The notes under the pieces are model-generated. The model saw nothing but the letters and a program-made list of their open reading frames with translations. It did not search any database and was not told where the DNA came from. From Acidobacteriota bacterium (lineage in GTDB: Bacteria; Acidobacteriota; Vicinamibacteria; Vicinamibacterales; 2-12-FULL-66-21), in NCBI GenBank assembly GCA_013697225.1, contig JACCXG010000004.1, positions 1-13,450 of the forward strand: a DNA stretch of 13,450 nucleotides. The letters run 5' to 3'. Below are positions 1 to 7,292 of the stretch, piece after piece (within the stretch, counting starts at the first letter, position 1; each line of letters starts with the position of its first letter). The translations under genes were made by a program, and so were the position numbers.

Positions 1-42
1 TACGAGCGGAAATCGTAAGGCGTCCTCACGCTGGGTTCATAC

Positions 43-1899
43 ATGTCCAAAGCGCCCTTCCGCGAAGAATTGTCACGTCGTGTGCTCGTCTGCGATGGGG
101 CGATGGGTACGATGCTGTACGCGAAGGGCATCTTCCTGAACCGCTCGTTCGACGAGTTGAACCTGACACAGCCTGGCGTTGTCACCGAGGTGCACCAGGC
201 GTACGTGCGTGCCGGCGCCGACATCATCGAGACGAACACATTCGGCGCCAACCGGGTGAAGCTGGCGCCGTTCGGCCTCGGCGATCGCGTGCGGGAGATC
301 AACGCGCAGGGAGCCCGGATTGCGAGGCAGGCCGCCAGAGAGCAGGCATGGGTGGCGGGGGCGCTCGGGCCGCTCGGGATACGGATAGAGCCCTGGGGCA
401 AGACCGGGGTGGACGAGGCGGAGGACTACTTCCGCGAGCAGGTGGAGGGGCTTCTCGAGGGGGGGGCCGAGCTCTTCGTGCTCGAGACGTTCCACGACGT
501 CCACGAGATCGCCGCCGCCGTGCGCGCGGTTCGCAGCCTCACGGACCTGGCGATCGTCGCGCAGGTGACGACCGAAGAGGATGGGAACACGCTCGACGGT
601 GCGCCACCCGAAGCCTTCGTGCCGCAGCTCGAGGAGCTTGGCGCGACGGTCATCGGCGTGAACTGCAGCGTTGGCCCCGCCGGGATGCTCGAGACCATCG
701 AGCGGATGGCACGGGTAGCCCACGTGCCGCTCTCGGCACAGCCCAACGCCGGCCGTCCGCGGGAGATCGAAGGGCGGAACATCTACCTGTCGTCGCCGGA
801 GTACATGGCGTCGTACGCCAGACGCTTCATCAACAACGGCGTGCGGCTCGTGGGCGGGTGTTGCGGAACCACCCCCGAGCACGTGCGGCACATCAGGAAT
901 GCGGTGCGGGCGCTCACGCCTGTGGCGGCCGGCGCGCCTGCCATGGCGTCCCGTGCGCGGGACGCCGCACAGACATCCGGCTCCGTGCAGGTGGCGCCCA
1001 TCGTTCGCGGCGAGAAGTCGCGGCTCGCCAACGCGCTGACGCGGGGTGTGTTCACGGTCATGGTGGAACTGGTGCCGCCGCGAGGCCACCAGGCCGAGGC
1101 GCTCGTCGAGCAGGCCCGGCAGCTGCACATCCACGGCGTGGACTTCGTGAACATTCCTGACGGCCCGCGCGCAAGCGCGCGCATGAGCGCACTTGCCGCC
1201 TCGCTCGTCGTCCAGCAGGCGGGGGTCGAGACCATCCTTCATTACGCCTGCCGCGACCGCAACCTGCTCGGGATGCAGTCGGATCTCCTGGGCGCGCATT
1301 CGATGGGCGTGCGTAACCTGCTGATCATTACCGGTGATCCCCCCCGGATTGGGGACTATCCCGACGCGACCGGCGTATTCGACGTCGATTCCATCGGGCT
1401 GACGAACGTCGTCTCCCGCCTCAATCGCGGGTATGACATCGGCGAACAGCCGATCGGGCAGCCGACCGCCTTTCACATCGGGGTCGCTGTCAATCCGGGC
1501 GCCCCCGACCTCGAGTCCGAAGTTCGGCGCTTCCGCTACAAGGTCGAGGCAGGTGCCGAGTTCGCGGTGACCCAGCCGCTGTTCGGCCCGGCCGAGCTGG
1601 TGCAGTTCCTGGCACGCACCGAGGACGTCCGCATTCCCATCCTGGCAGGGATCGCTCCCCTCGAGAGTCTCCGCCATGCCGAGTTCATGGCCAACGAGGT
1701 GCCGGGTGTGAGCGTTCCTGCCGAGGTGGTCGAGCGGATGCGGCGGGCCGAAGAGGCCGGACGGGCAGCTGCCGAGGGTCTCGAGATTGCGCGTGAGCTC
1801 GTGTCGGCCGTGCGGCCGCTCGTGCAGGGAATCCAGATTTCAACAGTGGGCGGGGCCACGGAGTCGGCACTCGAGGTCATGGCAGCAGTCACCGTCTGA
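43..1899 (+). CDS. Bifunctional homocysteine S-methyltransferase / 5,10-methylenetetrahydrofolate reductase
   Basis: 618 residues in two domains. The N-terminal half (about 1-290) is a homocysteine S-methyltransferase barrel: it opens with the family signature DGAMGT (18-23) and has the zinc/thiol-binding cysteines C208 (GVNCSVGP) and C273-C274 (GGCCGTTP). A linker of about 40 residues leads to a MetF-type methylenetetrahydrofolate reductase domain (about 330-618), with the probable catalytic Glu342 in VELVPPRG, RDRN at 404-407, TGDPPR at 430-435 and VTQPLF at 509-514. The layout matches Bacillus YitJ-type proteins. The expected cytosolic role is to reduce methylene-THF to methyl-THF and methylate homocysteine to methionine. 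The cobalamin-binding and activation domains of full-length MetH are absent, so the methyl donor (methyl-THF through a separate B12 protein, or S-methylmethionine) is open. ATG 43 is the first start after an in-frame stop at 16-18; no clear ribosome binding site precedes it. Confidence 0.93.
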   Translation: MSKAPFREELSRRVLVCDGAMGTMLYAKGIFLNRSFDELNLTQPGVVTEVHQAYVRAGADIIETNTFGANRVKLAPFGLGDRVREINAQGARIARQAAREQAWVAGALGPLGIRIEPWGKTGVDEAEDYFREQVEGLLEGGAELFVLETFHDVHEIAAAVRAVRSLTDLAIVAQVTTEEDGNTLDGAPPEAFVPQLEELGATVIGVNCSVGPAGMLETIERMARVAHVPLSAQPNAGRPREIEGRNIYLSSPEYMASYARRFINNGVRLVGGCCGTTPEHVRHIRNAVRALTPVAAGAPAMASRARDAAQTSGSVQVAPIVRGEKSRLANALTRGVFTVMVELVPPRGHQAEALVEQARQLHIHGVDFVNIPDGPRASARMSALAASLVVQQAGVETILHYACRDRNLLGMQSDLLGAHSMGVRNLLIITGDPPRIGDYPDATGVFDVDSIGLTNVVSRLNRGYDIGEQPIGQPTAFHIGVAVNPGAPDLESEVRRFRYKVEAGAEFAVTQPLFGPAELVQFLARTEDVRIPILAGIAPLESLRHAEFMANEVPGVSVPAEVVERMRRAEEAGRAAAEGLEIARELVSAVRPLVQGIQISTVGGATESALEVMAAVTV

Positions 1900-1952
1900 C
1901 CCGATGGGCGCACGCCCGGCGCGAGGGCGCGGCGTTTGTAGAAGCAGCTGAC

Positions 1953-1982
1953 TTGCCCCTCGTCAGCAGGGCGGGATATAGT
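1953..1982 (+). promoter_or_regulatory. Putative sigma-70-type promoter for the PmtA-like gene
   Basis: TTGCCC (1953-1958) and TATAGT (1977-1982) are separated by 18 bp, a plausible -35/-10 pair in the 176-bp space after the methionine/folate gene. Transcription would start near 1989, leaving a leader of roughly 85 nt before ATG 2076. Prediction by eye only. Confidence 0.4.
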
Positions 1983-2057
1983 CGCGAGGCTGTACCCATG
2001 GACGCCGTCACGGTCCTCGGCTTGCAATGGGCCAGTATGTCTCCTCCCGGAAGTGGC

Positions 2058-2070
2058 AGGAGCGGGGAAG
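2058..2070 (+). promoter_or_regulatory. Ribosome binding site that decides the start at 2076
   Basis: A purine-rich stretch with AGGAG (2058-2062) and GGGGAAG (2064-2070) lies 5 to 13 nt before ATG 2076. The in-frame upstream ATGs (1998 and 2037) lack a comparable site, which favours the shorter protein. Confidence 0.5.
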
Positions 2071-2075
2071 AATTG

Positions 2076-2774
2076 ATGGCCTTATTCGAACGAAAAGCTG
2101 AGCACGAAGACGACGCCGTGTCGGGCCGTGACGCCGCCACGCGAGCCCTCTCGGTCATCGCGGTAGAGAACGACTTCGTCGAGGGCGTCTATGACAAGCT
2201 CGCGAAGGTCTACGACCTGTTTTTCGGCCCGACGTTGCACCCCGGCCGGCTGCAGGCGCTCAAGCGCATGGACCTCCAGCCGGATGACGACGTGCTCGAG
2301 GTGGGCGTCGGCACGGGCATCAACCTGTCGCTCTATCCGAAGGAGTGCAACGTCACGGGGATCGACTTCTCCGCGTCGATGCTCGAGAAGGCTCGCGAGC
2401 GTGCTGCCCGGAAGCAGGGGCGGAAGGTGCGGCTGCTGCAGATGGATGCGGCCGACCTGAAGTTCGCCGACGACACGTTCGACATTGTCTACGCGCCATA
2501 CCTCATCAGTGTCGTTCCGGACCCGGTCAAGGTTGCGCAGGAAATGCGCCGGGTCTGCCGGCCCGGCGGACGGATCGTCTTCCTGAACCACTTCCTGAGC
2601 CCGAATCCACTCCTCTCCAGAGCGGAGCGGATGATATCTCCCCTCACGATTCACATCGGCTTCAAGTCCGACCTCGATCTGCCGGCGTTCCTCGCGCAAG
2701 CCCAGCTGCAGCCCATCTCGATCGAGAAGGTGAACGTGCCGAGGCTGTGGTCCCTGGTTACGGCAGTGAAGTAG
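2076..2774 (+). CDS. Class I SAM-dependent methyltransferase, PmtA/UbiE-like (possible phosphatidylethanolamine N-methyltransferase)
   Basis: 232 residues from ATG 2076. Motif I, VLEVGVGTG (73-81), is the SAM-binding glycine loop. VTGIDFS (93-99) carries the ribose-binding acidic residue, DAADLKFADDTFDIV (about 124-138) is the motif II region, and RPGGRIVFLNH (162-172) is motif III. The segment VYDKLAKVYDLFFGPTLHPGR (38-58) closely resembles the N-terminal substrate region of Rhodobacter-type PmtA, which methylates phosphatidylethanolamine stepwise to phosphatidylcholine; this is the basis for the tentative substrate. No membrane segment is evident. A longer form from ATG 1998 (258 residues) is possible, but the extra residues look unstructured and lack a ribosome binding site. 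The gene converges on the leftward glycosyltransferase with 35 bp between their stops and no clear terminator. UbiE/Coq5-like or another small-molecule methyltransferase remains possible. Confidence 0.8.
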   Translation: MALFERKAEHEDDAVSGRDAATRALSVIAVENDFVEGVYDKLAKVYDLFFGPTLHPGRLQALKRMDLQPDDDVLEVGVGTGINLSLYPKECNVTGIDFSASMLEKARERAARKQGRKVRLLQMDAADLKFADDTFDIVYAPYLISVVPDPVKVAQEMRRVCRPGGRIVFLNHFLSPNPLLSRAERMISPLTIHIGFKSDLDLPAFLAQAQLQPISIEKVNVPRLWSLVTAVK

Positions 2775-2809
2775 CCGCTTCGAAGAGGAAGAACAAGGAG
2801 CGCATCCCT

Positions 2810-3916
2810 CTAGCTGACGGCAAGGTGGCCCAGGATGCTTCGGGCCACCACATGCGCCCCATCGGTCCGCACGCGCTCTGACGGTCCCGCCATCTGCACC
2901 GCCTCGTCCAAAGTCGCCTTCCAGCGCCCCTCGGCGAACGAATCCATCTCCAGATGCCCGCAGCGCAGCACGCGCGGCATCTCGCGCACCATGACCTCGT
3001 ATTCCGGGAAACGGCCCCGCGACGTATAGACGACGGCTGTATCGTTCGCCACACAGTCTGAAACAATCCCATACCCTGGCTTGGTGACGACGACGTCCAC
3101 AGCCCGCACGAGGTCTTCGTAGCGCAACCCCGCCTCGTACATTTCCGCTTCCGAGACGGCGTGCACCCCGACGGGAAGCCTTGGCGGATCGGTTGTGGTG
3201 GTGAGCACGATGCCCCAGTGGGGGAGGCAGTCGAGCGTCTCGAGCGGGAGATCGCGCAGTCCGAATCCTCCGAAGGACACGAGGGCGAGCGGCTGACCCG
3301 CCGGCAGGCGAAGGATGCGCCGTGTGTCCGCGCGCGGGGATCGAGCGTGTCGCGAAACGAAGGGAATGTCGATGATTGGTGCGATCGTCTCGAAGCCGCC
3401 GTGCATTGGCATCCGCCAGGCTGCGGAGGCACACGCGTAGGCCTCTTGAACGCTCGACAGGAGCGGGGAAGCCGGCGGGTAATCTGCGATGTAATCAGCG
3501 TAGATCCAGTCCCAGGTGAAATTGGCGCAGAGGACCGACTTGATCCCTGCGGCGCGACCCGCAGCGCATGCCAGGGGCGGGGCGTCACTGACGACGAAGT
3601 CCGCACCATACCTGCGGAGCATTGCGACCTCTTCGTCGATTCGCCGGGGCAGCGTGTCGTGGAAGGCAGCGGCACGCACGATGGTCTGGTGAGGATCGGG
3701 CCGGAGGCTGTCGATTTGGACCACGCCGGTGTCGGTCTCCCCCGGCAGGCGGGTGCAGGCCCTGCGCACCGTGCGCGAGAAGAGCCACTCGGGGGCGCTC
3801 GTGCGAACGACCACGTTGAGATCGGGTGCGAGGTCCTGCAGCGTGTTGATGATTTCGATCTGCCGGACGGCATGGCCGAAGCCGTGACCGGAGATGTAAA
3901 AGAAGACGACGGGCAC
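2810..3916 (-). CDS. GT-B glycosyltransferase-like protein related to the N-terminal domain of plant L-arabinokinase
   Basis: 368 residues, GTG start at 3916. The N-terminus FFYISGHGFGHAVRQIEI (5-22) is a Rossmann strand plus glycine/histidine loop, as in MurG-like GT-B enzymes and in the N-terminal half of plant arabinose kinase (recalled pattern YxxGHGFGH). A second nucleotide-sugar-type half begins around 205 with LVSFGGFGLRDLP (212-224), followed by VVVTKPGYGIVSDCVANDT (275-293) and the acidic tail region RGRFPEYEVMV (300-310). That TKPGYG...E pattern is the usual donor-binding site of MurG-type enzymes. No signal peptide or membrane helix is seen, so it should be cytosolic. It starts 16 bp after the lon stop and is almost certainly cotranscribed with it. 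Donor and acceptor are unknown, and the plant homologue domain has no settled activity that I know of. Confidence 0.75.
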   Translation of the reverse strand: MPVVFFYISGHGFGHAVRQIEIINTLQDLAPDLNVVVRTSAPEWLFSRTVRRACTRLPGETDTGVVQIDSLRPDPHQTIVRAAAFHDTLPRRIDEEVAMLRRYGADFVVSDAPPLACAAGRAAGIKSVLCANFTWDWIYADYIADYPPASPLLSSVQEAYACASAAWRMPMHGGFETIAPIIDIPFVSRHARSPRADTRRILRLPAGQPLALVSFGGFGLRDLPLETLDCLPHWGIVLTTTTDPPRLPVGVHAVSEAEMYEAGLRYEDLVRAVDVVVTKPGYGIVSDCVANDTAVVYTSRGRFPEYEVMVREMPRVLRCGHLEMDSFAEGRWKATLDEAVQMAGPSERVRTDGAHVVARSILGHLAVS

Positions 3917-3932
3917 GTGGCGCCGGAGATCC

Positions 3933-6296
3933 TCAGGCGTGAGTAATTGCCGGGAGTGCGACCCGGAGGACCTCCTCGAGCGTGGAGACCGGCACGAACG
4001 TCATGTCGGCGCGGACCTCCTCGGGGAGCTCGGCGAGGTCGGACCGGTTCATTTCGGGGAGGACGAACGTCCGGATACCCTGCCGGCGTGCCGCGAGGGC
4101 CTTTTCGCGGATGCCGCCCACGGGCAGCACCAGCCCAGACAGGGTGATTTCGCCCGTCATGGCGACATCTGCCTCCACCGGCACGCCGCGCGCGGCCGAG
4201 ACGATAGCCGTAGCCATGGTGACCCCGGCCGACGGGCCGTCCTTTGGAATGGCTCCGGCGGGAACGTGGATGTGCAGGTCCTGCTTGGTGAGGAACTCCG
4301 GAGGGATCCCGAGCAATCCCGCGTGCTGACGGATGTGGCTGAGGGCCGCTCGTGCGGACTCCTGCATCACGTTGCCAAGCTGCCCGGTCAGCGTGACGTT
4401 GCCGCCGCCGCCCGGCATGAGTGCGGCCTCGATGAACAGGACGTCACCGCCGACTTCTGTCCAGGCCACGCCTGTCGCGACGCCAGGTCGTGAGGTGCGA
4501 AACGCGGACTCCCCACGGAAGCGCGCCGCTCCCAGGTAGGTGTCTACGTCGCCGGCGTCCACGATGGCGGAATGCGACGGATCCGACGCCACGCGCGCCG
4601 CAACCTTCCGGGAGATGGTGCCGATCTGGCGCTCGAGCGTCCTGACACCCGCCTCGCGCGTGTACTCGCTGATAACGCGCCGCAGCCCGGCATCGGTGAT
4701 CTCCAGCTGCCCCATGCGCAGCCCATGTTCGTCACGCTGGCGCGGCACGAGGTAGATCTTGGCGATGTGGACTTTCTCTTCCTCCGTGTAGCCGCTGAGG
4801 CTGATGAGCTCCATGCGATCGAGCAGCGCGGGATGGATCGTGCCCAACTGGTTCGCGGTGGCGATGAACAGGACACGCGAGAGGTCCAGCGGAATCTCGA
4901 GGTAGTGATCGCGGAACCCATGGTTCTGCGCAGGGTCGAGGACCTCGAGCAGAGCGGCGGCCGGATCCCCCTGGATGCCCACGGAAATCTTGTCGATCTC
5001 ATCGAGCATCAGCACGGGATTCGACGAGCCTGCCGTGCGGAGCCCCTGCGCGAGACGTCCGGGCATCGAGCCGATGTACGTGCGCCGATGGCCGCGAATC
5101 TCGGCTTCGTCCCGTATGCCGCCCAGGGAAATCCTCACGAACTTCCGGTTCATCGCCCGCGCGATGGACTGGCCGAGCGACGTCTTGCCGACACCGGGGG
5201 GCCCGACAAAGCAGAGGATCGGCCCCTTCATCCGCGCGGCCCCTTCGCCGGCGGCCGGCTCCTGTCCCTGCCGCAATTTCTGGACTGCCAGGTATTCGAC
5301 GATGCGTTCCTTGACCTTGTCGAGGTCGTAGTGATCTTCGTCGAGCACCCGGCGGGCCTCGACGGGGTCCAGCCGATCCTCCGTGGTCCGGTTCCACGGC
5401 ATGTCGAGCACCCAGTCGAGATAGGTGCGGATCATCTGGTACTCGGGAGAGGCCGGTGTCATCCGCTCCAGACGATCCACTTCGCGCATCGCCGCGGCCT
5501 GGACAGCTTCGGGAAGCGTCGCATCGGACACCCGCTTGCGAAGTTCCTGCGCTTCCCCTTCACCTTCCCCGAGTTCCGACTGGATGGCTTTCAGCTGCTG
5601 GCGGAGCATGTACTCACGCTGCGCATCGGTCATCTCCTTCTCGGCTTTCGACTGGATCTGCCCCTTGAGCTCCAGCACCTCGATCTCGCGTGTGAGCGCC
5701 GTCGCGACGCCATCGAGCTTTACCGTGAGGCTGTTCTCCTCGAGCAGCTTCTGCTTGTCGCCGGGAGGCATGTCGAGGAGGCTCGCCAGGAGATAGGCCA
5801 GCCGCAGCGGGTCGTCGAGCGTCGCAACGAGCGCCTTCAGATCGGGCGAGAGTCCCGTCGCCAGCGAGAGTGCCCGGTCGACGAGTTCCTGCAGCCGCCG
5901 GACCCGTGCTTCGGTCTCGATCGTCTGCTCCGCCGGCTCCGGCAGGGGCTCGAGGCTGGCCACCAGGGCCCTTCCCTCCTCCCTCAGGGACACGGCGTGC
6001 GCGCGAACGAGACCCTCCACGAGGACGCGCATCCCGTTCTGTGCCTTGGCCATCTGACGGATGACCGCCACCGTTCCGGTACGGTGAAGATCGTCGAGCG
6101 ACGGATCGTCGCTCTCGTTCCGCTGAAGGAGCAGGAGCACGAGCCGGTCGCCGGCAAGGGCGCGGTTCACCGCCTCGACCGACACGGCGCGACTCACGCC
6201 GAGCGGAGCGACAGTCATGGGCAGCACGACCGCCCCGCGGAGCGGCACGACAGGCATGTCTGACGGGAGCGCGGGAGTCAGGGGAGTCTCAGCCAT
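3933..6296 (-). CDS. lon: ATP-dependent endopeptidase La (Lon protease)
   Basis: 787 residues, full length for a bacterial LonA. The N-terminal substrate-binding domain (about 15-205) begins with the typical PVVPLRGAVVLPMTV, followed by a coiled-coil stretch (about 205-260) containing the hallmark EYMLRQQLKAIQSELG (228-243). The AAA+ module has Walker A GPPGVGKT (365-372) and Walker B LMLDEID (429-435). The protease domain has the catalytic dyad Ser689 in PKDGPSAG and Lys732 in GGIREKALAA. These positions correspond to E. coli S679 and K722. It degrades misfolded and regulatory proteins in the cytosol. ATG 6296 fits the family N-terminus, although no good Shine-Dalgarno precedes it. The upstream same-strand gene ends 103 bp away and an extended -10 lies in that gap, so lon probably has its own promoter and drives the glycosyltransferase behind it. 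Confidence 0.98.
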   Translation of the reverse strand: MAETPLTPALPSDMPVVPLRGAVVLPMTVAPLGVSRAVSVEAVNRALAGDRLVLLLLQRNESDDPSLDDLHRTGTVAVIRQMAKAQNGMRVLVEGLVRAHAVSLREEGRALVASLEPLPEPAEQTIETEARVRRLQELVDRALSLATGLSPDLKALVATLDDPLRLAYLLASLLDMPPGDKQKLLEENSLTVKLDGVATALTREIEVLELKGQIQSKAEKEMTDAQREYMLRQQLKAIQSELGEGEGEAQELRKRVSDATLPEAVQAAAMREVDRLERMTPASPEYQMIRTYLDWVLDMPWNRTTEDRLDPVEARRVLDEDHYDLDKVKERIVEYLAVQKLRQGQEPAAGEGAARMKGPILCFVGPPGVGKTSLGQSIARAMNRKFVRISLGGIRDEAEIRGHRRTYIGSMPGRLAQGLRTAGSSNPVLMLDEIDKISVGIQGDPAAALLEVLDPAQNHGFRDHYLEIPLDLSRVLFIATANQLGTIHPALLDRMELISLSGYTEEEKVHIAKIYLVPRQRDEHGLRMGQLEITDAGLRRVISEYTREAGVRTLERQIGTISRKVAARVASDPSHSAIVDAGDVDTYLGAARFRGESAFRTSRPGVATGVAWTEVGGDVLFIEAALMPGGGGNVTLTGQLGNVMQESARAALSHIRQHAGLLGIPPEFLTKQDLHIHVPAGAIPKDGPSAGVTMATAIVSAARGVPVEADVAMTGEITLSGLVLPVGGIREKALAARRQGIRTFVLPEMNRSDLAELPEEVRADMTFVPVSTLEEVLRVALPAITHA

Positions 6297-6362
6297 CGCA
6301 GGAGGTCACACTCCGGAAGGGCACGAGAAGGATTCGGGCTGATCGCGCGGAGCCATTCGGCG

Positions 6363-6371
6363 ATCATAGCA
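6363..6371 (-). promoter_or_regulatory. Putative extended -10 promoter for lon
   Basis: On the minus strand this reads TGCTATGAT, an extended -10 (TGn followed by a TATAAT-like hexamer). No good -35 is seen, as is usual for extended -10 promoters. It would start transcription about 60 nt before the lon ATG. No CIRCE element or obvious heat-shock sigma motif was seen in the 103-bp gap. Confidence 0.4.
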
Positions 6372-6399
6372 CCGGCCATCGGGCCCACCCCGCAGCCGT

Positions 6400-7125
6400 T
6401 CAGTAGAGCCCCGGGACCATCTTCCAGCGGACGCGGTCCTGATACTCGCGATATCGGGAGCCGAACGCATGGACGAGGCTCCGTTCCTCGAGAGGGATGG
6501 CAATCGCCAGGTACGCCGTGCTGACGCACGCGAACACGAGCCGCGTCATCGTCATCTGGGGGGCGCCGAAGACGAAGAGGACCCAGCCGAGGTACAGCGG
6601 ATGACGGACGAGCCGGTAGAAGCCCCCTGTTTCGAGTGTCATCGGCCTTGGGTCACCGCCGGAGCGCTGAAGGAGTATTGGACGAAGGCCCGCAAGATCC
6701 AGCGGATCCAGCCGGGCCGAGCTGAGTACGGTGAGCACGATCCCCAGGCCCTGCAGCCCGTAGCCTGGCAGCGCGGCGAGGCCGCTGAGCGTGTAGAGCG
6801 CGCCGGGGACGGGCTGCCACGCCCAGCACACGAGCAGAAAGAGCAGGCTGGCGATCCACGTATAGACAGAGCGCTCCAGGGTGCTCCCGGTGATCCGCTG
6901 GACGCGCGCCTTCATGCGGGCTCGCGCAAGGAGCGAGTGGTGCAGCGCGAAGAGGCTGAAGAGCAGCACGTTCACCAGCACGGCCGGGAACACCGTCCCT
7001 GGCACCGATGTGCCAAAGCGGACGAGGTAGGCGTAGAGGAAGTACAGCAGTGCGAAGGCAAAGAGGGCTGCGCCAGCCGAGGCAAAGGGGAGTGCGCCAC
7101 GAGACTGTCGCTCCGCGCCGGCCAT
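6400..7125 (-). CDS. NnrU/MddA-like integral membrane methyltransferase (isoprenylcysteine methyltransferase superfamily)
   Basis: 241 residues from ATG 7125, with five or six hydrophobic helices (about 12-36, 45-64, 87-104, 115-136, 177-195, 197-212). The C-terminal half carries the family's cofactor signature GFYRLVRHPLYLGWVL (168-183) and PLEERSLVHAFGSRYREYQ (211-229). The N-terminal part, SLFALHHSLLAR (57-68) followed by ERSVYTWIASLLF (84-96) and WQPVP (103-107), is the pattern I associate with MddA/NnrU proteins; MddA methylates methanethiol to dimethyl sulfide. The substrate is therefore only suggested, and another small thiol or lipid is possible. A GTG start seven codons upstream (7146) is an alternative; neither start has a convincing ribosome binding site. 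The gene is divergent from the ketosynthase operon and upstream of lon on the same strand. Confidence 0.8.
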   Translation of the reverse strand: MAGAERQSRGALPFASAGAALFAFALLYFLYAYLVRFGTSVPGTVFPAVLVNVLLFSLFALHHSLLARARMKARVQRITGSTLERSVYTWIASLLFLLVCWAWQPVPGALYTLSGLAALPGYGLQGLGIVLTVLSSARLDPLDLAGLRPILLQRSGGDPRPMTLETGGFYRLVRHPLYLGWVLFVFGAPQMTMTRLVFACVSTAYLAIAIPLEERSLVHAFGSRYREYQDRVRWKMVPGLY

Positions 7126-7154
7126 GATGGAGCAGTCTACTCTCACGGTGGGCG

Positions 7155-7255
7155 CTTCCAGCTTCCAGTTGCCAGTTTCCGGTGGCCAGTGTCCGATTGG
7201 GTTGAGCTAGAGGCGTTGGGAGTTGGGCCTTGGGCGGTTGGGCGGTTGGGCGTCG
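7155..7255. repeat. Two degenerate 7-bp tandem repeat tracts in the divergent intergenic region
   Basis: Tract 1 (7155-7196) is six consecutive 7-mers: CTTCCAG, CTTCCAG, TTGCCAG, TTTCCGG, TGGCCAG, TGTCCGA. Tract 2 (7212-7255) is six units of 7 or 8 bp: GGCGTTG, GGAGTTG, GGCCTTG, GGCGGTTG, GGCGGTTG, GGCGTCG. A spacer of about 15 bp separates them. They fill most of the non-coding space between the divergent methyltransferase and ketosynthase genes. Units drift in sequence while the 7-bp step is mostly kept. No open frame or hairpin explains them. A role in transcription is unproven. Confidence 0.75.
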
Positions 7256-7280
7256 AATTCCGCTCCCCTTCGCCTGCGAT

Positions 7281-7286
7281 TAAGAT
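7281..7286 (+). promoter_or_regulatory. Possible -10 element just upstream of the ketosynthase start
   Basis: TAAGAT fits a TAnnnT -10 and ends only 6 nt before ATG 7293. No Shine-Dalgarno is present between them. This spacing is that of a leaderless transcript. A weak -35-like TTCCGC lies at 7258-7263. Tentative. Confidence 0.3.
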
Positions 7287-7292
7287 ACAGGT

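Noticed and set aside
1..18. Possible tail of an upstream gene (Tyr-Glu-Arg-Lys-Ser, then TAA at 16-18)
   Set aside because: Five codons cannot be distinguished from chance; only the stop is useful, as it limits the start of the first gene.
73..1677. 534-codon open frame antisense to the methionine/folate fusion gene
   Set aside because: Its translation is rich in Arg, His and Pro with no recognisable motif, and it lies wholly under a gene with clear catalytic motifs. GC-rich codon bias creates such shadows.
1911..1937. GC-rich hairpin after the first gene (CGCCC 1913-1917 pairing with GGGCG 1925-1929), followed by GTTTGT
   Set aside because: The stem is only 5 bp plus mismatched extension and the T-run is weak, so it is not convincing as an intrinsic terminator in sequence this GC-rich.
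2775..2809. Bidirectional terminator between the convergent stops
   Set aside because: Only a short CTTCGAAG palindrome-like stretch near 2778; no stable stem with a T-run on either strand.
2082..3434. 450-codon minus-strand open frame spanning the end of the PmtA-like gene and the glycosyltransferase
   Set aside because: It overlaps two well-supported genes in wrong frames and has no motif.
4572..6263. 563-codon open frame antisense to lon
   Set aside because: Entirely inside lon, low-complexity composition, no family signature, no ribosome binding site.
7155..7255. CRISPR-like or integron-like reading of the short repeats
   Set aside because: Units are 7 to 8 bp, directly adjacent, without spacers, and no cas or integrase gene is nearby.
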